This document shows, in pieces, positions 1 to 8,165 of a stretch of DNA of 64,000 nt. Where the stretch lies: the NCBI GenBank assembly GCA_030159075.1, contig BROG01000258.1:372001-436000 (forward strand), in the 5' to 3' direction. A model generated the notes under the pieces. The model searched no databases, was not told where the DNA came from, and saw only the letters and a list, made by a program, of their open reading frames with translations. Source of the DNA: Atrina japonica. Its lineage: Eukaryota > Mollusca > Bivalvia > Pterioida > Pinnidae. Position numbers and translations under genes: made by a program. Position 1 is the stretch's first letter, and the number at the start of each line of letters is the position of its first letter.

Positions 1-529
1 TTTTTTTTTTTAACAAGTCTTTCCGTTCTGTACAATATCCGGTACTCGATATACCATTGCCATCGCCTATTTGCATGATCGTCAGTCCTTAGTCCTCAGT
101 AATCGTTGGGTTCTCCCTGATAATTTTCTAGTTTTAGTACGAATAGCATCTAACCATGAAATGCATCTTCCATCTATCTATAACTATATTAACTAAATTG
201 ATATTGTATGTTTCCTAATGATCATAAATGCACAAGGATATTTCTGTGTCGTTCCTTTTCCAATTGTATATCGTTTGTAATCAACGGTTTCGTTTCGTTC
301 ATAATTGATTTTGCAGCCACCCGAGTAATCTAATGCTGCAATATAACTAGTACAAGGGCAAACCAGGGTTAGATATTAAACGGATTAATTATCACATATC
401 GAATTTCTATGAAAATATATATATATATTTTAGTTATTGGATTAAGTGCAGTGTTATATGAAAAAAGTTATTATACGAAAGAGTGAAATAAATCTTGGTA
501 AATCAAAAAGTAAAAACATAATTGTTAAG
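1..529. other. Gene-less AT-rich sequence
   Basis: The stretch opens with a T-run and is AT-rich throughout, with an (AT)n patch near 416-430. I see no coding frame, RNA gene or element end in it. Confidence 0.6.
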
Positions 530-1024
530 AACTGATGGAGTCAAATATATGTGAACTATATATAATGGTAATTAGAACTGATGGAGTCAAAAAACTATAT
601 ATAATAGTAATAAGAGCTGATGGAGTAAAAAATATGTAAACTATATATAATGGTAATTAGAACTGATGGAGTCAAAAAAACTATATATAATAGTAATAAG
701 AGCTGATGGAGTAAAAAATATGTGAACTATATATAATGGTAATTAGAACTGATGGAGTCAAAAAACTATATATAATAGTAATAAGAGCTGATGGAGTCAA
801 AAAACTATATATAATAGTAATGGTAATTAGAACTGATGGAGTCAAAAAACTATATATAATAGTAATAAGAGCTGATGGAGTCAAAAAACTATATATAATA
901 GTAATGGTAATTAGAGCTGATGGAGTCAAATATATGTAAACTATATATAATGGTAATTAGAACTGATGGAGTCAAAAAACTATATATAATAGTAATAAGA
1001 GCTGATGGAGTCAAATATATGTGA
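530..1024. repeat. Minisatellite, about 36-40 bp unit (left flank of Naiad copy A)
   Basis: More than ten tandem, slightly variable units are built on the core CTGATGGAGTC followed by AAAAAACTATATATAATAG and a GTAATAAGAG or GGTAATTAG linker. Two unit types (AACTGATGG and AGCTGATGG) alternate. Short open frames on both strands here are only read-through of the repeat. The same array resumes at 4441 beyond the Naiad element, so the element sits inside this array. Confidence 0.9.
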
Positions 1025-1160
1025 ATGCTTACTCCTCCATGGTACCTGATCCCACCTCTTGGTTTCCAGAGGTCCGTGTTTGTCCATTTTTACCGGATTT
1101 GTATCTGTGTCCTGGACATTCTATTGATTTATACTTTGGTATCTATTGAAATTTTTATAT
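1025..1160 (+). repeat. Left pseudo-LTR of Naiad copy A
   Basis: It begins ATGCTTACTCCTCCATGG and ends near TTTGGTATCTATTGAAATTT. It matches the element's 3' end at 4310-4440 in the same orientation with few differences. It is open in the frame that encodes the tail peptide of the RT protein. Confidence 0.85.
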
Positions 1161-1179
1161 TTTTTTTACCACCGAATAT

Positions 1180-2101
1180 GTGTCACTGCTGGTGGACATA
1201 TTGTCCCCCGAGGATACTTGTCACTCAGTACATATGCATTTAATGGATAAAAAAGTACCAAAACATTGCAAACTGGATGGCACGGCGCCCAGTATAAAAA
1301 GGTGTCCTTCTGAGAAGTCTATCGGGAGCACAGACTCGCAGAGTTTGTTTGGTGCTCCCCGGGTTGTCCTTCGGGACATTAACAATTTTACATTTGTACA
1401 GTCAAAAGATGACCAGTTATGGTATAAACATAATAATGCTCATGTTCCCATAAAAAATTGTCAGATTCCACTTAACGACATTTTTGATAGTTCATTTTCA
1501 AATAATATACCATCAATTTCTTAATGTTCTGTCAAAAATTGTAAAACATGTCATATATTAATAACGGATCAAGTGTTCACCAGCAATCTCACAAATAAGC
1601 ATTACAACACCAGAAGCTGGGATCATCTAGACTGCAAATCATCTAACGTTGTTTACGGAATTGAGTGTACCTTGTGTGGTTTGATTTATGTTGGCGAAAC
1701 TAAATAAAAGAGTATCTGGTCATCGATTCGAGATTAACAATGGGGGTAACCAGATATTCTATCGACATTTCAACTCTCCTGACCATTCCATCTTGTCTAT
1801 GAGAGTTCGTATAATTGAAAAAATATACCACTAGACCAACAATCCCACCTTGAGTACCCCCTTCCGTAGACAACGTGAAGAATTTTGGATTAAACAGCTT
1901 GGCACTGCATATCCCTATGGATGTAACGATGATATCCAAAGTGTAGGCAATCTATCAAGCCCACTGTGTAATGGTGTTAATGTGATGGAACTTTTTAATT
2001 CTAACGTAAGACGTAAACGAAATCACGGACATCGTTCATACAACCGACCCTACATACATGATGTCACTTTTTCATCTCTTTTACCTTACGTTAACAAATA
2101 A
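1180..2101 (+). pseudogene. Naiad N-terminal GIY-YIG-type endonuclease region (broken)
   Basis: This is the endonuclease of a permuted Penelope-like element, which nicks the target DNA before reverse transcription. Positions 1180-1524 encode an N-terminal extension. After a TAA at 1522-1524 the frame continues with a Cys pair (CKTC) and then YGIECTLCGLIYVGET, a GIY-YIG-like core with the pairs YGI and YVG. A second TAA follows at about 1705. After a frameshift, 1850-2101 carries the domain's C-terminal part, with FRRQREEFWIKQLGTAYP and later a conserved block ending HGHRSYN. The Cys and His residues fit the CCHH motif of PLE endonucleases. The true start is uncertain: there is an in-frame stop at 1147 and the first plausible Met is near 1230. 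Two stops and at least one frameshift make it non-functional. Confidence 0.8.
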
Positions 2102-2175
2102 TTGGGTCTTCATCACATTCGCAGCTTTATTCTGTTCCTTTTACAAATCTCAATAAACTTTTTCAAAAAGCAAAA

Positions 2176-2685
2176 ATGAATCCCTACACGGATTCTTCAA
2201 CCCCAGAATACATACTGAACTCTGTTATAATGGACATCGCTTATCACAGACTGTTTAAGCCTGCACGCGTTACATACGATTACTGTTCTGAACAGAAACG
2301 TCTTTTCTTTAAACTTAAATTCACAAACAAAGGCATAGACGCTTTGAATATTGGCAATGTTCTAAATCACAAAACGTTCAGTCCTGTATTCCACCATATT
2401 TTAAACCACGCCTTGCATTTCATATAGCTATACACCTAGCATCGCATCCAAGCTATTCAATTACAAACAGGTTTTGCAGTGCCTAGACATCAACCATCAT
2501 CTACACAACACTGTCACATGTTCATGTGCTTCATCTCCTTTCAAATACAATACTATCGGGCATGTCATTACCGGCGACGTTTCTATTGTTGAAAATGAAA
2601 GCCTCAAAAATCTTATTTTAAGGGCCCTAAATACCGGGAAGCCCGTTCCTTTAATTGGCGTCAGAATTTCAGTTTAGTTATGGAT
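2176..2685 (+). pseudogene. Naiad EN-RT linker with CxC motif (broken)
   Basis: This links the endonuclease to the RT. One open stretch (2176-2427) holds IMDIAYHRLFKPAR and FTNKGIDALNIGNVLN. After a frameshift, 2474-2677 reads LDINHHLHNTVTCSCASSPF and then a GHVITGDVSIVEN block. The CSC is the CxC motif that marks the linker of N-terminal-EN Penelope-like elements. The same block recurs in the copies at 38958-39161 (minus strand, second Cys lost) and 49848-50051 (CSC kept). In family 2 (44747-45046) it reads CTYS, with the second Cys changed. Confidence 0.8.
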
Positions 2686-4216
2686 TCTGTCGAAGATTAT
2701 GCCAGACGATGGGCCAAACATAAAAGACGTAGAACCAGACACTTTGTCTGAATGACTGAAAGCCATACGATGGTTGATAAAATCTCGTATTTGAAAACTT
2801 AAAGGGACTATGAAAACACGTTATCCCTCTGTATTTAATGATCCAGAAGTAGTAACTGAACTGGATAGGTTACATGACCAATATGTACTGGTACCAGCAG
2901 ACAAAGCCTCAAATAATATAGTTTTTATTTGTAACGCACATTACTATAATTGTTTTATTAGAAGAACTTGGGTTTAATACGAATTCTGGAAATCCTACAT
3001 ACACACGTAGCTCACTTTCAAAGGATGAGATCCTTCAAAATCACGTGTCCGTATTACGCTCATTTGATATACCTACAACGGATACCGATTTCGAGCTACC
3101 ACATTTATACTGGATACCTAAACTTAATAAAACCCCATATAAGCAAAGATACATAGCAGGATCCAGCAAATGTTCTACCAAACCTTTATCTTTACTCCTT
3201 ACAAAGATATTGACAGCTGTTAAGGATAAACTTAAAAAATACTGTACAGTTGCTTATTCCAGAAGCGGTGTAAATCAGATGTGGATACTTAAAAATTCTA
3301 AACAGCTTTTAGAAAATTTGAAATTCACAGTATCAAAACTGATGACTTCTCTACTCTTTACACTACTATTCCACATAAAAAATTAAAAGAAAGACTTTTC
3401 AGCATCATAGACAACTGCTTTTTCACTAAAAGTGGTACCCGAAAATTTAAATATCTAGTGATTGGCTATCAGGATACTTATTTCGTCAAACACCACTCTG
3501 ATTCTACACATAAATATACTGAAGTTGATATAAAAAACATGCTGGAATTTCTAATAGACAATATATTTGTAATGTTCGGAGACATGGTCTTTCAACAAAC
3601 TATTGGCATTCCTATGGGAACCAATTGTGCTCCTTTATTGGCCGACCTGTTCCTTTATTCATACGAAGCCGACTTCATTCAGAAACTGCTGAATCAAAAG
3701 AAGAAAAAGTTAGCGGTGTCCTTTAATTTGACATTTAGATATATCGACGACGTTTTGTCAATTAATAATGGCAGTTTTCATACATATGTCAATGCGATGT
3801 ATCCCAGCGAACTAGAAATTAAAGATACAACAGAATCAAGCACACACGCTTCATACTTAGACATTTTACTTAATATAAACACAGACGGGAAATTAGCAAC
3901 TAAGCTATACGATAAACGCGACGGTTTCGGCTTTCCCATCGTAAATTTTCCACATTTAAGTAGTAATATTCCTCAGTCACCCGCATATGGAGTACATATT
4001 TCACAAATGATCCGATATGCCAGGGCGTGCACAACATATGAAGATTTCATATACAGAGGTAAACTACTCACTGACAAATTATTGACACAGGGATATCGAA
4101 AACCGCGTTTAATATCAACGTTCCGGAAATTTTACGGTCGGTATAATAGTATTGTTTGCGACTACTCCGTTTCACTGAGTGAAATGTTGAGTTGTCTTTT
4201 CGTTGGCGGTTGTTGA
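2686..4216 (+). pseudogene. Naiad reverse transcriptase, copy A (broken)
   Basis: This is the RT that would copy the element RNA at the nicked target. Reading from 2686: VEDYARRWAK, an in-frame TGA in place of the Trp codon in the WLKAIRW block, LDRLHDQYVLVPADKAS, a frameshift near 2950, then 3045-3386 with LYWIPKLNKTPYKQRYIAG and SRSGVNQMWILKNSK. A small deletion or frameshift near 3330 removes part of the motif A segment. Positions 3458-4216 (252 aa) are intact, with motif B GIPMGTNCAPLLADL, catalytic motif C RYIDDVLS, SYLDILL, and the thumb-side block FRKFYGRYNS. The open frame ends at a TGA (4214-4216) directly after VGGC. The stretch between PADKAS and the motif A block probably contains the insertion-in-fingers domain reported for Naiad RTs, which I infer from position only. 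Confidence 0.87.
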
Positions 4217-4375
4217 GACGTCTGTACCAATTGTGACGAGGATACACTCCTCACTTGTTTCATTGGACTTGACTGTGGACTCACGGCGGGTGTGACCGGT
4301 CGACAGGGTATGCTTACTCCTCCATGGCACCTGATCCCACCTCTTGGTTTCCAGAGGTCCGTGTTTGTCCATTTT
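4217..4375 (+). other. In-frame Cys-rich tail after the RT's UGA codon
   Basis: After TGA (4214-4216) the RT frame stays open: DVCTNCDEDTLLTCFIGLDC, then into the pseudo-LTR (MLTPPWHLIPPLGF, FVHF) to a TAA at 4375-4377. Other copies have TAC at this point and stay open to the element end. The TGA followed by DxCxNC is kept in most family-1 copies, and one copy (7.5 kb) has TAT instead. This could be a recoded selenocysteine or simply a stop with a fortuitously open 3' region. Confidence 0.45.
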
Positions 4376-4440
4376 TAACGGATTTGTATCTGTGTCCTGG
4401 ACATTCTATTGATTTATACTTTGGTATCTGAAATTTTTAT
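4310..4440 (+). repeat. Right pseudo-LTR of Naiad copy A
   Basis: This is a direct copy of 1025-1160, ending GGTATCTGAAATTTTTAT. Flanking minisatellite sequence resumes immediately. Confidence 0.85.
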
Positions 4441-4705
4441 ATCATGTATATAACAGTAATAAGAGCTGATGGAGTCAAATATATGTAAACTATTTATAAT
4501 GGTAATTAGAACTGATGGAGTCAAAAAAACTATATATAATAGTAATAAGAGCTGATGGAGTAAAAAATATGTGAACTATATATAACAGTAATAAAAGCTG
4601 ATGGAGTCAAAAAACTATATATAATAGTAATAAGAGCTGATGGAGTCAAATATATGTGAACTATATATAATGGTAATTAGAACTGATGGAGTCAAATATA
4701 TGTTA
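4441..4705. repeat. Minisatellite, right flank of Naiad copy A
   Basis: The CTGATGGAGTC array seen at 530-1024 continues here with the same alternating unit types. This shows that the Naiad element landed inside a pre-existing tandem array. Confidence 0.88.
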
Positions 4706-4945
4706 ACTCGGTGAAATGTTTCGATAAATCTAATATTGAGGACTTTGATTTTACATTAAGGAATGAGGTAATAAAATTCCATAGAAAAAGTTATGCTAGG
4801 TCTAATGTAACTTCAATATTTAGCATAACACAGAAAGCTACCTAATGTATAACAAGGTCAACGTTAAAGCCATTGGAACTCCGGGTTGTAGATAAATTAA
4901 TTGACTCGTTTCGTTGAAACTTTCCTACAGATTAATAGGAACTAG

Positions 4946-5072
4946 CTCCACTTTGAGTTCCAGATAGAAAAATATCAGTCGAGGGTGGGATGGGTCAATA
5001 AGTCCCAACCGATGCATTACTCGAGATTGGGATATTGATATTATTTTTCTATCTGGAACTTGAATGTGGTGC
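4946..5072. mobile_element. Foldback (MITE-like) element, about 127 bp
   Basis: The left arm (about 4946-4974, containing GTTCCAGATAGAAAAAT) is the inverted complement of the right arm (about 5041-5072, ATTTTTCTATCTGGAAC). The arms are roughly 30 bp and imperfect at their outer ends. There is no coding capacity, so this is probably a non-autonomous DNA element. I could not define a target duplication. Confidence 0.55.
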
Positions 5073-5945
5073 TTGGTTATTTTTCTCGCACTTGGAAAGC
5101 TTTAAATCATGTTTGTATACATACCTACATTATAATTACGACCTCTTTTAGTAGCTGCATCACTCACCTTTATTTTACCCACCGTCCGGAAATAAATATA
5201 AACTTATATTATGCACACATATATTTATTTCCTTTTCAATGAATTCGGCAAGGTCTTTGTTTAACTGATATCAAAATTTAACAATGTAAAGGCTCAACGC
5301 GAAAATCACCTTGATCCGCCATGTTTACAAACAATGCAGACGACATGTGGATGCATACAAAGTGTTCTGGATCAGCAGTTCCGGATAGAATTTTGCAGTA
5401 CCGATAAAAACGAGATCAGTCTATCTCAGGTGCAAGTAGCATAGATGAGGTCAGCCGCCAACAACTAATGCATAATATAAACAGACGATAATGATGATGT
5501 ATGGGTTTAGTTTGGATAATCCTGTCGTCGCAGATAGAGAATATATGAAATGTCAACCGATTGCGAACAGTAATTTGAACAATTATGCTTCAGGTTAGTT
5601 CAACCGATTTTAAGGTACACGGCATAATTATGTAAATGTTCTTGAAGTACAATACAAATAAAAGAAAACAGGATTTGGAGCGTTTAGAAACAGGGAATTT
5701 TGAAAGTGCAGTTTTACGTAATCATAGACAGAACGTATACATACGGATGAAAAAATACACTTAACTTCCATAAGTCGTGTTATACTTCATATCTGTGTCA
5801 TCATAACAAAATCAATTAACACGTCACAAAAACTAAGTCATCTTTCATATTAGTTACTGTGAGACGGATTTGGCAATATGTGTAGGCTTAGTATTTTGCC
5901 TTGTGTGATACCATTTCTCTTTCGGAACTATAAATTGATTTTAAA
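5073..5945. other. Gene-less stretch
   Basis: I see no convincing coding frame, tandem repeat or element end here. The 60-codon open frame at 5060-5242 has no recognisable motif. Confidence 0.5.
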
Positions 5946-5949
5946 TTCC

Positions 5950-5996
5950 AGTTCAACTGAAGAAGTCTCATTGGCAGAAATAATCGTCTCTTACAT
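5950..5996 (+). ncRNA. Degenerate hammerhead-like motif
   Basis: The plus strand reads TTCAA, CTGAAGA (core with one change from CTGATGA), AGTCTCATTGGCA, GAAA, TAATC, GTC. It lines up block by block with the minus-strand hammerhead of the 7-kb repeat. Core and stem I substitutions make it probably inactive. It may be a diverged retrozyme-like copy. Confidence 0.4.
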
Positions 5997-6234
5997 TTTA
6001 TCTGGATTATAAAAACTACAACAATAACAAATAACTATATCTATGATATTTTATATACGGTGAAATATCTTTGTCTCCAAATTAATGGTGCGGCCTCTTT
6101 TATTTCAAGACATCAGGAAATCGAGATAAGTGGATGTTTTTAATTAACTTAATTAATTGTCCCATTCCATTCAGTTCTATTGAAATAGTATCTCGGTCAA
6201 GGTCACGTCCTGTCGTAATATTAACGCCATTTCT

Positions 6235-6470
6235 CTGCTCTCCAAGGGAAACAATTAGCATCTCTGTTCATTTTGTACGTACGCACTGGAAATGTTTCCT
6301 TGCAACGTTTGCGACGGGTGTGACATGCCAACAGGAGACGGTGCTCTTTCAGACACCTGGTCCTATTCCGTTTGGGATTTGCAAGACGTCTTCATGTTGA
6401 GACCATTTGCACATCTAATTCGTCATGTTCTAACGGACTTGAGATTATAAGTTAGTACTTCTTCATTTTT
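6235..6470 (+). pseudogene. Naiad family 2 remnant (RT snippet plus C-terminal tail)
   Basis: A short RT piece (6237-6270, matching the LLSKGNKQLASRF coding segment of the 58.6-kb copy) is joined by deletion to the family-2 tail. The tail includes FPCNVCDGCDMP at about 6295-6330 and the 3' untranslated sequence TTGAGACCATTTGCACATC. The same 3' sequence follows the family-2 copies at 16.9, 46.7 and 59.3 kb. It is a decayed internal-deletion derivative, not a gene. Confidence 0.65.
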
Positions 6471-6759
6471 ACTTCATCTGTGAAGTTTCAATACGTTTTT
6501 TCTTGTGAAGATGACTATTGACATCACTTTCCTGGAGGGTTATCCTTTTCCCTAATTCGGCACATATCACTGTATGATGTTCATTTTACAGGTCATATAT
6601 ACCATAAAATGTTTAACCGCAATTGATGTTGCACTTCTTTACAATATATGAGCTCAACGTATTAAACTGATTTGTATGGCAAGTCATATTAAGCTTATGT
6701 TAAAATGTAGAATCGGTTAATCCTAGCAGGTGTTAATTCAGATTGCTGCACCAAGTTCA
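6471..6759. other. Gene-less stretch
   Basis: AT-rich sequence downstream of the Naiad family 2 remnant. No feature is supported. Confidence 0.4.
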
Positions 6760-6878
6760 CAATAATGAGTTCAACCTAGCTTTTTTCTAGTTAAAACATT
6801 TCATGAAAATTCGCATTAAATGGAGAAAAAATTGGTTTAACTGAAAAACGGTAGGTTTAACTGAAGAAAAATATTAGG
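6760..6878. repeat. Short AACTGA / AGGTTT motif repeats
   Basis: Loose tandem copies of a roughly 20-bp motif related to TTTAACTGAGAAAAACTAGG (here GGTTTAACTGAAAAACGG and GGTTTAACTGAAGAAAAA). The motif recurs at 8.22, 18.39, 41.24-41.40 and 61.63-62.01 kb. Confidence 0.5.
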
Positions 6879-7088
6879 TTTAAATATTATAAACATAATG
6901 CCAAAGTTGTAATGCTCAAGATCAACTGAGCTCCAATTTTAAACAGATTTTCTAGAGTAAAGGGAAATGGTATAATACAAGGCCAAATAATATATCTAAA
7001 TGCATAGACAAATCCTTCTAATAGCAACCACTGTAAAAATGACCATCTTAGCTTTTGAATATTATAAACATAATACCAAAGCTGTAAT

Positions 7089-7132
7089 GCTCAAGACGAT
7101 CGTTTCTGTCAATCAGACTTCATTAGCTGAGC
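7089..7132 (-). ncRNA. Type I hammerhead ribozyme (unit 2)
   Basis: Read on the minus strand: stem I strand GCTCAG, core CTAATGA (CTGATGA in unit 3 and in the 23-kb copy), stem II AGTCTGATTGACA (GTC/GAC pair, TGATT loop, one A-A mismatch at its base), GAAA, stem III ACG-AT-CGT, cleavage triplet GTC, then stem I strand TTGAGC. GCTCAG pairs fully with TTGAGC (one G-U). Self-cleavage would be expected after GTC. This copy has a G-to-A change in the catalytic core and is likely inactive, but the design is clear. Confidence 0.68.
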
Positions 7133-7440
7133 TCCAGTTGAATAGATTTTCTAAAGAGAATGTGGTATCAGACAAGGCCAAATAATAAATCTAAACGTAT
7201 AGCCAAAATCCCTCTAAGAGTAACCACTGTATAAAGATAGCTATCTTAGTTTTAGAAGAATTTGGAATTTTAAATGGTGCTATAACTGCGAAATATTACT
7301 TTAGTATAAAATTATCAGCTGATACCGAAATACCAGGTACTAGGTTTATGTATACCCTCGGGGACTCAAACGGTCCACCAGCAGTGGCATCGACTTAGTG
7401 GTTATAAATATTATAAACATAATACCAAAGTAGAATTTTA

Positions 7441-7940
7441 ATGTCAACCGGTCACACCCGCCGTGAGTCCACAGTCAAGTCCAATGAAACACGTGAAGAG
7501 TGAATCATCGCCACAATTGGCACAGACGTCATAACAACCGTCAACGAAAAGGCAACTCAACATATCAGCCAGCGAAACAGAGCAATCGGAAACAAGACTA
7601 TCATACTGACCGTAAAGTATCAACAATTTGTCAGTGAGCAGCCCACTCTGCATATGAAATCTTCATATGTTGTACACGCCCTGGCATATCGGATCATTTG
7701 TGAAATATAAACTCCATATGCGGGCAACTGAGGGACATCACTACCCAAATGTGGAAAATTCACGATGGGAAAGCCGAAATCGTCGCATTTGTCGTACAGT
7801 CTAGTTGCCAACTTCCCGTCTGTGTCTATATTAAGCAAAATGTCTAAACATGAAGCGTATGTGCCTGACTCTGTTGTATCTTCAATTTTTAGCCCACTGG
7901 GACATATCGCATTGACACATGTATGAACATTGCCATTATA
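7441..7940 (-). pseudogene. Naiad family 1 3' RT fragment inside a retrozyme-like unit
   Basis: The minus strand encodes the C-terminal RT (AYGVYISQMIRYARACT, SYLD-like block, KLATRLYDKCDDFGFPIV) and the tail. One large deletion joins the CRVGCSLTNC region to the LILYGQYDSL region and removes the KPRLMSTF block. At the usual TGA this copy has TAT (Tyr), so VDGCYDVCANC runs on to LDCGLTAGVTG. The insert replaces about 30 bp of the hammerhead region of unit 3: the core CTGATGA side remains on its right (7948-7954). Confidence 0.8.
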
Positions 7941-8165
7941 ATAGACTTCATCAGTTGAGCTCCAATTGAATAGATTTTCTCGAAAGAAGGTTGTATTAGA
8001 CAAGGGCAAATAATAAGTCTAAACGTATAGCCAAAATTAGTCTAAGAATAATTTAGAGATTAAAATTGTGTTATCAGTGCCAAATATTACTTAAGTAAAA
8101 TATCATCTGCTGATATCGAAATCCCAGGTACTTGGTTTATGTATGCTCTCGGGGACTCAAAACGT

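Larger units (their letters stand above)
1025..4440 (+). mobile_element. Naiad-type Penelope-like retroelement, copy A (most complete)
   Basis: This is a 3.4 kb element flanked by direct pseudo-LTRs of about 130 bp (1025-1160 and 4310-4440). Between them lie, in order, a GIY-YIG-type endonuclease region, a linker with CxC, a reverse transcriptase and a short Cys-rich tail. Endonuclease before RT is the reverse of canonical Penelope, Poseidon or Neptune elements and fits the Naiad clade. The coding region is broken by several frameshifts and stops, so the copy is dead. It interrupts a minisatellite whose units lie on both sides, in line with the known bias of these elements for simple repeats. 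It would have moved by target-primed reverse transcription using its own endonuclease and RT. Confidence 0.88.
6880..8165 (-). mobile_element. Retrozyme-like array: three head-to-tail hammerhead-bearing units
   Basis: Three units start near 6880, 7057 and 7405, each opening AATATTATAAACATAATRCCAAAG on the plus strand. Unit 2 is about 345 bp, unit 1 is shortened, and unit 3 is interrupted by a Naiad fragment (7441-7940) and resumes to about 8165. Shared blocks are GAGCTCCA, AAGGCCAAATAATA, TCTAAGAGTAACCAC, GATACCGAAATACCAGGTAC and CTCGGGGACTCAAA. A hammerhead ribozyme lies on the minus strand near the plus-strand left end of each full unit. Head-to-tail units with a type I hammerhead and no ORF match the layout of metazoan retrozymes, small elements thought to depend on other elements' RTs. 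A single copy sits at 23271-23552 and relatives at about 5.95 and 52.14-52.65 kb. Confidence 0.65.

Noticed and set aside
681..939. Open frames on both strands with repeated peptides
   Set aside because: Read-through of the CTGATGGAGTC minisatellite.
530..1024. CTGATGG units as hammerhead cores
   Set aside because: The units have CTGATGGAGTC without a downstream GAAA and closable stems; resemblance to CTGATGA is superficial.
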